From contig JAPWGK010000002.1 in NCBI GenBank assembly GCA_029641185.1, forward strand, positions 2,666,001-2,730,000: DNA of 64,000 nucleotides, given 5' to 3'. Each line of letters opens with the position of its first letter. Position 1 is the stretch's first letter. The notes under the pieces are model-generated. The model was not told the DNA's origin. It did no database searches and saw only the letters and a program-made list of their open reading frames with translations. This stretch comes from Pseudofabraea citricarpa (lineage: Eukaryota > Ascomycota > Leotiomycetes > Helotiales > Dermateaceae). This document shows, one piece after another, positions 1-10,615 of this stretch. Position numbers and translations under genes: made by a program.

Positions 1-572
1 ACTTGAAACACCATGAGCTCGAGAAATCATCAAGATCCCGGCCAGCGATTTGCCGGAACATTAACTGTGGAAGGACTCTAGATGGAGTGGGGAAGAATGG
101 CGAGATTGGTGCTGGCAGTCGCATGGGCCAGGGACCTGGGAACAGCTTGGGCATCTGCAGCATTTGCTTTGGTCCGCTTTATGTCAGCATGCATGATCCT
201 GAAGGTAAAGCTATGAAACGACGAATTGAACGGAGATATCTTCAGCAGATGATCAAAGGCTGCGGGCATGTTTGGTGTACCAACTTGTACTGTAAGACAG
301 CGAAAATCAAGGCCGAGCGGGGTAACGTCGCATTAAGCACGAAAGATGCTTTGCCATTACTGCAGCCTTTAATGGCTACTGTAGAAGACCGCACAGAGCC
401 CGTGTACTTCTGTGTTGACGACGCAAGCCAGAAGAGGCGCAAGTTAGCAGAAATGCTTGCTGGGGAGAAGGTATACGAGGTTGAATGGTGTGTCGCAGCG
501 TTAGAGGCCGAGGCAGGAAACTTAGATTCAGCAAGACAATGGTTACATAATTGGGCACCGAAGAGGGTTTAG
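1..572 (+). CDS. C-terminal part of a cysteine-rich protein with a UBA-like tail (partial)
   Basis: The frame is open from the left edge to the TAG at 570-572, and the first in-frame methionine is internal, so the gene begins outside the window. The visible ~190 residues contain spaced cysteines: CRNINCGRTL, CSICFGPL, CGHVWC and a final CKT. This spacing suggests a zinc-binding module. The last ~35 residues (VEWCVAALEAEAGNLDSARQWL) look like a three-helix UBA/CUE-type domain. Together they suggest a ubiquitin-pathway protein, possibly an E3 ligase or adaptor. I do not recognise the exact family, so the ubiquitin link is inference from the UBA-like tail. No intron is evident in the visible part. 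Confidence 0.65.
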   Translation, partial: LKHHELEKSSRSRPAICRNINCGRTLDGVGKNGEIGAGSRMGQGPGNSLGICSICFGPLYVSMHDPEGKAMKRRIERRYLQQMIKGCGHVWCTNLYCKTAKIKAERGNVALSTKDALPLLQPLMATVEDRTEPVYFCVDDASQKRRKLAEMLAGEKVYEVEWCVAALEAEAGNLDSARQWLHNWAPKRV

Positions 573-2675
573 ACATGGATGGGGGCATCTCAAGGCAGCA
601 TATGGGACGGAGTTGCATAGCGTTTGCTTGAACCATCGAAGGACGATGCCATGTAGCGCAATGGTCAAATCATTTACACCAGACAAAAAGATAAAGGGAT
701 TGTGGGCTTGCAGCTGTTAAGTGCTCTTACTGCATACCGACAGTCTGGGAATTGATTGATTTCTAGCTGCACTTTCGACCATCCGTGGAATTGGGTTCGA
801 GATTCCAAGTCCCAGGCAGGCTCCCACATATTCAGTGGTTCGAGTGAATCATGCAAATGAGGGTGATGCGGCTTGGGTGCTACAAGGTCCAGGACTGAGT
901 ATGACAAGCAGGCCCGTGAGATGAGTCCAGGAAACATTACCCCGGCGAGAAGGTCGTTTTCTACGCGGACGCAAGCGCCATACTATGCCTTCTTGGTGAT
1001 GAGGTTGGTAACCCAAGGTCTTGAAATATGGTGTACGAGCTTTCCGGGAGCGTACAGATCGTACTTGCAGCCTCGCACAAGCTGGCCATCTAATCGTTTC
1101 CCACGTCTGCTATCTCGCCAGTGGGAGGTCTCTGAACCTCGTCATGTTTTGGCGGTGTTAAGCAAGATGACCGTTATCCAGCTGCGCTCTACAATTGTGC
1201 CACTGCCAGATACTAATCTGCAGCCAATTATTGTGCGGTGGTTTGCAACGGCCTTAGTGGGTTCTGTATCTACTTGCAAGAACAAAATTGTCTGATTATC
1301 GCTGCATCTGACTATGTCCTTTGCATTCGATTTGCTTGCTCATTGCGTGGCATGCCATGTCATAGCAGAGGATGTGTAAATGTCCATCTGATGGTTTCAA
1401 TGCTTAAGCCCGTTCCAGCAAACGTATCTTCGTCCGTTCGCCTCCGAGTCTGTGGATTTGAGGGGGGGTCCGTTCCCTTGAATGTAGTACGACCAAGTTG
1501 GTCCATGCACAAAATGACAAGATTTTGCAAAGAGTTCAACCTTCAAATCCCTATTCCGTTATGCCTCTTGTTCCTGAGACAGGTTCTCTCCTGTTTGCCC
1601 CTGATCGTTTTTTCTTCTTCTCGTTGTGGCTTGCCAATCATGGAATACAATAACGTAGAACTATCGAAGAACATTTCTGTGCGTCACTGAGTGAGACAAG
1701 CGGGTGGTTCCGGACAGAGCATGCCACCCATCGACTCACTGGCTGATCTACATGATCGAGGCGTAACCTTACTGCGGTATTCCAGTACAAGTCATCGTTA
1801 ACTTGAAATCCGAACCGAGTCTGGATCCCGCCAATCTTACAGGATACTGTGCATCACCATGTTGTTTATGAGTATTGTAGCACAGCAATGAATTGTATCA
1901 GGTCCTGTTCTCCAACTCCCAGCGCCTTGTTTCTGGAAGTCCCAAGATGGAAGGATTCGGCCCGGCTTCAGTCCTTCTGGAAACAAATTGGAAGTACAGC
2001 TGAGCCAGGAGTTCCACGGAATGTCTCATTGATGATCCTCCTCTTGAAGACTTCAATTTTCTGAGTTCGTATCTAGTAACTAACAAGTGAGTGGCAGTGA
2101 GACAATCAACATCACCCAACAAAAGACCGGAGAGTACAACCAAGTGTGCATCATCTAGTACATGTTGCCTCGATCTGGTTACACCAATCATTTCCAAGAT
2201 GCAAATCTCTGAGGGCATGACCACATGGCAGTGTCCCAAAGCAAGTACCCGTAATGTTCTGCTCTGAAGATTTACCGTACACAAGCAGTTCCCAAGCATA
2301 ACCAATAGATTTGCATCGTCTGGGTATTAATCATATCCCAGATCTGAGTGCTGTTGTTTGCAATACATCCCCCGAGGTACACCAGCCTGCAGCGCAGCGA
2401 GGATAAATAACTAACGCAATACCGCACTTTTGAGTTATATCTCTCCACGCACTCACTGCAGCATCAACAACACTACTAATTCTCATTTACTCTCACAATT
2501 TCACGTAGACTTCTTTCTCCAAAATAAGTCTTTGTGCGCCTGCCCTTCACCTCGCTTGCCTCCATACTCAACCTCTCTCGTCACCAACTTAGCACACAAG
2601 ACCAGTTCTACTGGTCCATTTTGCTCGTCATACTCATCGCTTGTCTTCCGATCTCGGGTTCGCTTCTCTCCTACA
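573..2675. other. Intergenic, no supported gene
   Basis: About 2.1 kb between the partial gene and the cupin. Open frames here (for example 1238-1690 and minus 1898-2305) show no recognisable domain or signal peptide and overlap one another on both strands. An AT-rich TATA-like run (ataaataa) at 2402-2409 and a pyrimidine-rich leader at 2480-2670 probably belong to the cupin promoter and 5' UTR. Confidence 0.5.
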
Positions 2676-3633
2676 ATGCTTGACAAGATCTACATTCTGG
2701 CTTTCATAGTCAGCATCGCTGTCGCAGTCGACAAAACCGTTGATGCTGACAAGGTTGCTGCTTTGAAGATGTCGGCTACGGAGCTCGACAAGATGAACAA
2801 CCACTTGGACACGAATGGAGATTGGCTCTTCGACTTCAACGCCCAGCCTCTCTACACCTACAGCCCTGGCTCTGTCGTCAATGCAAATGCCGCAACCTTT
2901 CCTGCCATGACCGGCCATGGCATGACGGTTGCTATGTTGAACCTTGGTCCTTGTGCTATGCTAACTCCTCACTATCATCCTCGGGCTACGAATATGGTTG
3001 TCGCGATTGAAGGTACTACCAATACAGTGAGTCAGCCAAAGCCCCGTCTTGCTTTACTATATCCGTTGCAAAGCACAACTGATCAGTCGTACCTATCCTA
3101 ACTTTTCTCCAGTACATGGTTCAAGAGAATGGTGCTCGAACTGTTTCCGAGACTTTGACGCCTGGAAAGATGAGTAAGTGATCTCTGAGCACTATTCCAT
3201 TGTATCCTTATGACGAGTGCTTTGCTCTACACTCGGCTCTCTTTGAATGATAATAGTTCCTAACAATTCACCTACAGCAATCTTCCCCATGGGATCTATG
3301 CACACAATGCAGAACACAGGTACATCATCCATCTCAACCCAATGCCATATCTGTGCAACTAGCTAACCCTAGACTCCAGGGTGTGGAAACGCCACTCTCG
3401 TATCAGCCCTCAACTCGGAAGATACTGGAACCCTCAACAGCCTCAACGGAGTCTGGAGTTTCCCACACGATATGATCCTCGCAGCCTTCGGACACGGCCT
3501 GGACTTCGCCGAGGCGAACCTGACCTCGTACGGGAAGAGCATTCCTCCTCCGGGAACTGGCAGCGTGCTTGGAAGCGCCAAGTGCATCGAGGCATGCCGA
3601 AAGAGAGAGGAGTACGTGCAGGAGTATCATTAG
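2676..3633 (+). CDS. Secreted cupin, spherulin-1A/germin-like
   Basis: Four exons (2676-3026, 3113-3173, 3278-3319, 3380-3633) encode 235 residues. The ATG at 2676 was chosen because it gives an N-terminal hydrophobic signal sequence (residues ~5-18, IYILAFIVSIAVAV). The cupin barrel follows. Motif 1 includes the pair H99-x-H101 in HYHPRATN, and motif 2 includes IFPMGSMHTMQN with the third histidine. Two cysteines flank a C-terminal helix. This matches the germin/spherulin group, extracellular metal-binding cupins of ~230 residues, some stress- or encystment-related. In germin-type active sites HPRAT is followed by a glutamate ligand. Here it is N106, so metal binding or activity may be altered. 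All three introns have GT-AG ends. Substrate unknown. Confidence 0.9.
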
Positions 3634-5334
3634 AGCCAGCGCGCACTCAAGGTCCTGTCCTGCTCCTTCGCGGGACCTTGAAAGGAAGAGATACGCTGCA
3701 GTCTTGCATCTCGGTCGTCGTCGGGGCACGAAAAAATACTCTTGTTGGTTGTTTCATAAATTTTGGTATCTTGGTCTTGGGAGCTGCATGTATGCGGGAA
3801 GCTGTGCTTGGAGCTTGAGCTAGTTGCAGAGGCGAACGGGAGTTGATGTGTGCTTGGATGGCTCTTGGTTTCATCTCTCTCTCTCTCTCGTTACCCATGT
3901 ACCCTTTTTTGCCTTCCTAGCTTAGTCCTTTCGCTACACCTCGAACTTAGAATCTTTTCTCGGGAATATTTATACCCTCTGGACGTGACTGCTCAGATCC
4001 AACAAGACACGACATCATTGCTGTTGGTCACAGTCGGTGGCCAGAATTCGAAAAATATGAAGTGCGCCCAGGAGGACATTTGAACTTGACCTCGCTTGAA
4101 ATATCCACGTCCCCCTGCGAGGAAAGCGATATCTCTGTGTGATTCGATTCTGGGGATGCACACTTTGGAGGCCTGGCAACAGCACTGCAGGTAACAACGG
4201 CACATCAAAGATTACTTTTTGGTACGGAAAAGCAGATGAAGACGCCCACACACTAATGTTTACCCTTGACCAAAGAATCAGCTTTCTTTCTCCGTTCCGC
4301 TGGCAATGATGGGGCTTGCTGTAATGGCACGGTCTAATTTCCTTGTTTTGTTCAGTACTGTTGAAGACCTAATATAAGAACGATTCTCAGAGCTGGTGAA
4401 TTCATATCTTAATACTACCTAGCTGCTGGAAGAGGAGGGAGGAAGACGGGCGAAGACATGGCATATCAAAGTTATTGAAGATTGTACAATCATCATAAAG
4501 CATACCGGTCGGTATCAAAGGGCACGTAATCATCGACTTGGTATCTGATAAGCAAGCTTGAAGACGACACAACCCTCGATTGAAATGAAGCTTTCTATAT
4601 TCTTCCTGTCTTCTCTCTTATTGATAATTGCAGCTCGCTTGGCCCTGTTCGCGACATATCCGGAACATTCAATCTGCCAAGCAGAGACCAGGATTTACGG
4701 TTCCTAGTCCCTACCCGCTATTAGCGAGCGCAGGGGAGCTGGTGATCAAAAGTTAACGATGCAACTCTCACGACGAGGCTGCTGACTCTCCCCCTCTAAG
4801 AACTGCTTGTATACCTTCTGGAGGATCAGGATGCATCTCCATCTTCAACGGATAATTCTCGATCTCTACTCGTGATCCTATAGCCGGTAGACCAAGCCAG
4901 ACTTCCACTCCGCTAGCCCCTTTGTCGCTAAGCCGCAAGCCTCGTGGGGGCGGAATTGCCTCATTGAGCGCAGAGCTGCTGTGCCGTCAACGCCACGAGA
5001 AGATCAGAGTCTCATGAAAGGGAAACGGACCAGCCAGAGAGCAGCTTCTTAAGTTAAGATGAGATAAGGCCTCAAGTCAGGGGTTGCGAATGGGAGCCTG
5101 GCGGGGGGGGGGGGAACACTAAACAGCCTCGCGGCCGGTCGATGATGGGCTTTTGATGAATTTGCGTTCGAATTGGCACTTTGGTGTTCCTTACGTACAT
5201 CTTGACGTCGTCGTTCTTCTTGTCTTCTTGTCTTCGTCCCTCATTCGCATTCGAGCTTCCTTCCTTACTTCTACCGTACTGTGCAGCATTGCTCTTTCTT
5301 CCTCTCACAATTCCCATCTTCCTCTCGCTTCACC
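3634..5334. other. Intergenic, no supported gene
   Basis: About 1.7 kb. It holds the probable 3' UTR of the cupin, a CT-dinucleotide run near 3874-3890, and a 12-base poly-G tract at 5103-5114. A pyrimidine-rich stretch at 5200-5330 precedes the next start codon, as is common in fungal leaders. Open frames overlapping on both strands at 3380-3820 are shadows of the cupin exon. Confidence 0.5.
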
Positions 5335-6303
5335 ATGTCCGCTCCTTTCGCTCAGAAGCCCCAGGCCCAGGCTGAGGATCCAGCATCTCCCAACGAGTAT
5401 CCTCCGACACAGACACAGACACCACCCCTCAATGACGGCGCTCCTCCCGATCCCATCTCGCCCCAGACGACCGGCTTCACGAACCTGCAAGACCACATCG
5501 TGTCGCCGCAGCTTACGGGCGCAAACGCAAATGGGAGCTCGGACGCGATCAAATCAACACTTGAACTCCCCTCGATCGGGGCGCAAGGCGGGAGCCCGCT
5601 TGCGCCTGGAGCTGCAGAGAAGCAGGTGGTAGATGCTGCATATCCTGGAATCGAAGTCGTGTCGCCTCCGTACACCGAGTACCACGAGCCAAATCAACAG
5701 AAGACAGAACACGTCCAGCCGCCGCCCATACAGAATGGCGTCGGAGGCAGGAATTACTATGCCGTCGCTATGCCTTTGTAAGCTAATTACTTTGCTTACT
5801 TGTCAAATCCGTACTCGACTGCTTGGCATGTTGAAATATCGGTACGCGGTAGAGGTTGCGAGAAAGTCGGGCTGATGAGGAACTCTTAGGCGTGCGCTGC
5901 AACAGGGTCCGGGCCCGGTCGATTGTCCGATATGTAATGTGCGAGAAGTAACGAGAGTGGAATATATGACTGGAAACTAGTAAGTACCAATCGATATCAT
6001 ACAGCCCTATATAAAAAAAATCCTTCTATCATGAGTAGAGTTCAACCGCTAACTTTTTTCTCTAATAGTACACAGTAAGTCCAATCGTCTATCTACCCTC
6101 TATAAAATTAACAGTTGGCAGCATCGCATCCCTTATATTATGTTGCTGCGTTTGTAAGTCTCACCAGCGCCGGCAACTTGAGACCATGCATGCTGATAGC
6201 CCGTCTAGGTCTCGGATGTATCCCGTATATGATGAGCTCGATGAAAGACGTCGAGCACCACTGCGGGTCCTGTAATTCGATCCTGTGCGCTGCACCCACG
6301 TAG
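5335..6303 (+). CDS. LITAF-domain (zinc ribbon, membrane-inserted) protein
   Basis: Five exons (5335-5777, 5890-5979, 6069-6074, 6122-6153, 6209-6303) encode 221 residues. Residues 1-145 are a proline/glutamine-rich disordered region. The LITAF/SIMPLE domain follows: CPIC at 160-163, a cysteine-rich hydrophobic membrane-inserting stretch (IASLILCCCVCLGCIPYMM), then DVEHHCGSC with the second zinc knuckle at 209-212. LITAF proteins are monotopic proteins of the cytosolic face of endosomal or plasma membranes, linked to sorting; fungal members are poorly studied. Exon 3 is only six bases and restores the conserved Thr-His after GNY. The intron before it has a clear gctaac branch point and pyrimidine tract. 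Skipping exon 3 would also stay in frame, so its use needs transcript evidence. The tail after the second knuckle is short. Confidence 0.82.
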
Positions 6304-8393
6304 TTCCCTCAATTGTACACACTGCTAACCTCTGTCAGGGCTATCTGGCACCGGAGTGGGAATACGGAAGTCGTTGCTCATGGTCACCCGACATGAGATA
6401 TTGTCCAGGAGTAATTTATCCTAGGGTTTGCGTGGCGTTTTTGGGACATATACCACATTTAGATATTGTGAATATTGGACATGTTTTTTTTTTTTCATTG
6501 GCATCGGATTCTTTATAGTTCTTTTCTAGTAATCATACTTAAAATTATGTTTAGTTTCTCTTTCTTGACGGGTTCTTGGTATGCCGGATTTGTTATTCTG
6601 GGGTCACGCGACTCGGAATGACACAGTGTGTAATACTAATAGATAGCAACTTACGTGTTGCTTTATTGTTATGCTAGCTTTTTGAGGCATTTTGGGCTAG
6701 TGCTTGCTGAAGTATATGTTTAATATAGACTATCAGCTATATCAGATAACAGATTGCTATTTCAGTGGTCGTCATGTGACTATGAGTATCTTCCATTGAT
6801 GTATGATAATCTCTTGTAATATTATCTTCTCAGGCATTTTAGCTAGATGACTTAGGGTCCTAGAACAATTATCCTACACGCAATGTCACGCGTTTATATA
6901 ATACGATTCAGATAATACGATTCAGATCTGGCTGGATAAGTGTTATAGCGAATTCTTTTATTTCCCTAAAAAGCTGTGTAATTCATTTGGTAAAATATTA
7001 TATATCTCTCTAATGTACTTGTCGTTAAATCGGCGGTATACGCCTATAATGTTTAGGTATATAAGTAATATTATAAGAAAGCACGCTCCGAAACTAAAAT
7101 TTAATATAAATCATATATATCTAACTCACACTTAAGTAAGCTTTATTCTAGGGCTTCGATTAATCGTTAGGTTATCTTACTTATCCCCTCTAGCAAGCAA
7201 GCAAAGGATAATAAGATAGGGTACGTAAAAGTTTTACTAGTATTAATCGTATCCTTACTCTAGAAGTCTCAGACGACATTTCTTCAAATTCACTTCCCCT
7301 AACCCTGTTAATTCAGTTACTTATCTAGGTGAGGTAGTCAGATTCCCACTTCCCCTCTTCCCCTAATACTATAACACCACCATAAGAAAGAGAGGGGATC
7401 CTTCTATCGCACATAGCTTGGGTTATATCAGCCAATTTCTGGTCTCAACATTTCTCACCATTCTCTTAACATGAACATATATCACGACAATAACAACCAA
7501 CGACGATACTATCGCCACTTTCATTGATGCTTTGTGGGCTTGCGTCCATGCGGAGTCTTATATCAATCCTCGGTTCAGGTATATCCTGGACTCGATTTCT
7601 GCGATTAGTGCTCTGTTTTCACTTACTGTCGTCAAATTCTGCCCTAGTCTGCTTGCCATTGTCTAGCAAGTCTCAGCTCGTTGACAGTTATCAACTCTAC
7701 ACGACTGTGTTTAGAGAGACTAAGTAGGCTCTAGGAAAACTAAGGAGCCCCCCGCAATACATATATATATATTATTCGATCTCTACAAAACCATCGGTTG
7801 ACTGTGATCAATAAATCGATAGGCACCATAGTGAATGCTCTTATTCGAAGGATATTGATCTGTCTAATGAAGAAAGAGTAATACTATAGGAAAGAGGCCT
7901 TTATATAGGCAGTAGCCGATTACATGATTCTTCCAACAAAAACTTCTTTTGTGAAAGGTAGAGCGGCCCTGGGTTTTCTAAACGAGTACCTATCATCTTG
8001 CACCTTTGCAATGCGTCGACGGTGCTACGATAGAGAAACGCCCAAGCAAGCAGCTCGAAGTCCGATTTAAGTAGAAGGAAGGTCTAAAGAGTTAGGTACG
8101 TGAGATATTATATATCCTTATATCTTATTCCGTGTGATATCCTTTCGGGAGTTTTAGCAGCTAAACTTAGAGAAATAATTCGCGAATTTCAAGTCGAAAC
8201 TATCTAGATTGCACCAATATAACTTTCGATACTTTTGGCTTTATAGATGAACCAGGAACGCACAAGATCTTGCAGTATCTTATAGTATATTACTTCAGAT
8301 ATAACTACTTCAAGAAGTACTACTTCAAACTCACCGGATCTAGGCCTCGTGGAAGCAGAGATACGTATGTTATACAGCGGGGCAAATCCGTAC
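6304..8393. other. AT-rich gene-free stretch, probably decayed repeat DNA
   Basis: From about 6480 the sequence becomes strongly AT- and TA-rich, with many stop codons in every frame, poly-T at 6485-6496 and a direct repeat of acgattcagat at 6902-6926. No coding frame of recognisable family is seen. The look resembles repeat DNA decayed by repeat-induced point mutation (C to T), which is common in ascomycetes. No terminal repeats or transposase remnants were identified, so this is inference. Confidence 0.45.
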
Positions 8394-10076
8394 CTAAAAA
8401 CTAACACCAGCACCAGTTCCAACTCCAGAGCCTATCATCCATGTACTGCTCGAACTGTCTGTCGAGCTTGCGGTGAACTGGTTGATGCTGTTTACGGTCA
8501 TCTGGTCGATGATGTGCATGTTTGACATGTTAATTCTGTCGGCTGCGTTTCTTGCTTTGCTTGACTTGGCTGCCGCGTCTCGGAGGGTGCTGTAGTGGCC
8601 CCAGAGAGGCTCGTCGAGCTGGAGGTATTCCATGCCCGGCGGCTCATGAATCTGGGTAGTATGGTGAATATCATACCAGTTCCCATTCTCCTTCTGTGTC
8701 GTTCGCCACTGTCTCGTGACAGAGATGATTTGCTCTGCAATCCGTGAAGCTTCTGGCAGTATATGCTGCTTTCGTTCTGGTTTTAGGAGGCCGAATATAT
8801 CGAAGGCTTTAGCAATGGTTGCAATTACAATGCTGTTTTGTGTTTTGTACTGGTCGTTGTCGAACAAGAGGTCTAAGATCTCTTCGGCGTGGTCGAAAGT
8901 CAATCTCAAGCCGCGGAAGAGCTTTGTTACACGCCATATCCCATCGTTGGTGATCCCACTGCCGCGTCCCGTAGCTTGTGGAAGTTTCAACATGCAGATA
9001 TCGATGAACAGCATCTGAGCAGAGATACTATAATTTGGTGTTATCGAGGGACTCTTCCTCAGATCTTCGAGTGCCAGTAACCCATAGACGTGGTCCAACA
9101 TTACCTGACACTCAGTGTATTGGAAATTGAATGCGAGCTCGAAGATGTCTGTATTAGCAAGATACGCTGCCCCCTTGCCAAAAAGCCCATGATGTTTTAG
9201 TTTTCGTTTCAAGAAATACAGCAGAAGCGACCTCGGAATACCGTCTAATTTCCCCTTGTTCTCTCGTATCATACGCATGAAGTGTTCTTCCAATGGCCTC
9301 GTGAAGATCAAGTCTCGATCCATGTGGTCCGGTCCGCAGAAGACGACGACCGACCGCGCGAGTAGGAACTCCTGTACAATCCAGGTCCGGTTCCAGTACG
9401 AGCGCGAGAGCAGGGCCGTCCAGGCCATGACCCGGTAGAAGCGGGGCAACCCAAGTCTCGCGCGCCTTACTTGCCTCACAGCGACACCTAATGTGACAAA
9501 GCAAGCAAGGAAAGGGATCATCATCAAGCCTATCATGACGCCCCGCGGGATCTCAAAGTGGGTGTCGAACACCAGCTTGCTTGTTTCGTCGTGCTCGCCG
9601 AGCCAGACCAACACCCTCTTCGCGCGCATGTAGATCTCGCTCATCAAGGCGACCTGGCGCCCCTTCTCGTCGCTATCTCTTTGGTTGATGCAGACGGCAT
9701 CTGCGTAGATGACCTGAATACCCCGGCGGAATGCCCGCAGCCTCTTCAGAAATAGCCAAAGGTTGTGACGGATGGTGAACAGCTTGTTGTCGACAAAGAC
9801 TGTCGAGGTATTAGTTGACTCGGGGCCCCATTCATACGACAGCGCATCGAACTTCGGCTTGTCCTCGAGGTTGACATGTTGCAGCGTCATATGTATCGGT
9901 GTCGCTTCGTCGCCGGGGAGAAGTCTGAGGATGCGGAACTGCCGCGTAGTCAGGGGTCGATATGACAGTTCTAGCTCGGACATTTTGTTTATGACTGTCA
10001 AGTCTTGAGGTCTGTTTACGCTCTTGCGCAACGAGGGGAAACATCGATGGCTTTTTATGGCAGATACTCTAGGCAC
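8394..10076 (-). CDS. HET-domain (heterokaryon incompatibility) protein
   Basis: A single uninterrupted frame of 560 residues. The HET domain is clear: ALSYEWG at ~78-84, the YADAVCINQ block at ~124-132, and RQVALMSEIYMRAKRVLVWLG soon after. In family members these blocks lie in the first third, and the domain acts in allorecognition-triggered cell death. A hydrophobic run at ~180-200 (IGLMMIPFLACFVTLGVAV) could be a membrane segment. The tail is serine/glycine-rich. A second in-frame methionine (MSELEL, ATG at 9983) directly precedes the region typical of HET N-termini (YRPL), so translation may start there. The gene borders an AT-rich decayed region and is divergent from the STAND-like gene starting at 10616. 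Confidence 0.9.
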   Translation of the reverse strand: MPRVSAIKSHRCFPSLRKSVNRPQDLTVINKMSELELSYRPLTTRQFRILRLLPGDEATPIHMTLQHVNLEDKPKFDALSYEWGPESTNTSTVFVDNKLFTIRHNLWLFLKRLRAFRRGIQVIYADAVCINQRDSDEKGRQVALMSEIYMRAKRVLVWLGEHDETSKLVFDTHFEIPRGVMIGLMMIPFLACFVTLGVAVRQVRRARLGLPRFYRVMAWTALLSRSYWNRTWIVQEFLLARSVVVFCGPDHMDRDLIFTRPLEEHFMRMIRENKGKLDGIPRSLLLYFLKRKLKHHGLFGKGAAYLANTDIFELAFNFQYTECQVMLDHVYGLLALEDLRKSPSITPNYSISAQMLFIDICMLKLPQATGRGSGITNDGIWRVTKLFRGLRLTFDHAEEILDLLFDNDQYKTQNSIVIATIAKAFDIFGLLKPERKQHILPEASRIAEQIISVTRQWRTTQKENGNWYDIHHTTQIHEPPGMEYLQLDEPLWGHYSTLRDAAAKSSKARNAADRINMSNMHIIDQMTVNSINQFTASSTDSSSSTWMIGSGVGTGAGVSF

Positions 10077-10615
10077 CAGAAGAATCGTTAGTGCTTACAT
10101 TCTGGTGGTGTAACACAACAGTTGAAAAGCATACACCGAGTAATATGTAGGTACCTAGGTATGTATTGTTACTGTGTAGGAAGTTCTAGACTGTGAACCA
10201 CTGGGGATTCTATAGAGGGTTAGCGTTACTTTCTAGCTATATCACGTGGTCAATATCTAGCTTTTCATCGTCGCCGACCAATTCCTGTTTCCTTCTCCTA
10301 AATTGACAATCCAAAATGCTAAAACTCTAATCGCATTAGCCCAAGTACAATTCCTTTTCAGATCTATGGCAGTAAATGAGTGTTTGCTGCTGAATAAGGA
10401 GGAGTACATGTAAGATATGCAAACGCAGCAATGGGGCGAATATGCAATGCATGCAGCAGTGGACAATTGGCCCCCAATGAGATGACCGCCGAGCAGCGGG
10501 GAATCTCAAGTTTGACAGATCACGCTCAAAATTCTTTTTCTTCCCACCTGTGTAATCTTCCCTGCCTTGTCTTCATTAATCCCGCTGCTTTCAAACCCCC
10601 ACATTCGTTCTAGGA
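10077..10615. promoter_or_regulatory. Shared upstream region of the HET and STAND-like genes
   Basis: 539 bases between two divergent start codons, with no coding frame of note. It must hold both promoters. A pyrimidine-rich leader (10530-10600) precedes the plus-strand gene. I see no clear operator. Confidence 0.5.

Noticed and set aside
873..1690. Two overlapping plus-strand open frames
   Set aside because: No recognised domain, different overlapping frames, no splice pattern and no homology-like motifs.
1898..2305. Minus-strand 135-codon frame
   Set aside because: No domain; overlaps plus-strand frames; composition resembles non-coding sequence.
9154..9504. Minus-strand frame within the HET gene
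   Set aside because: Alternative frame of the HET coding region, a shadow.
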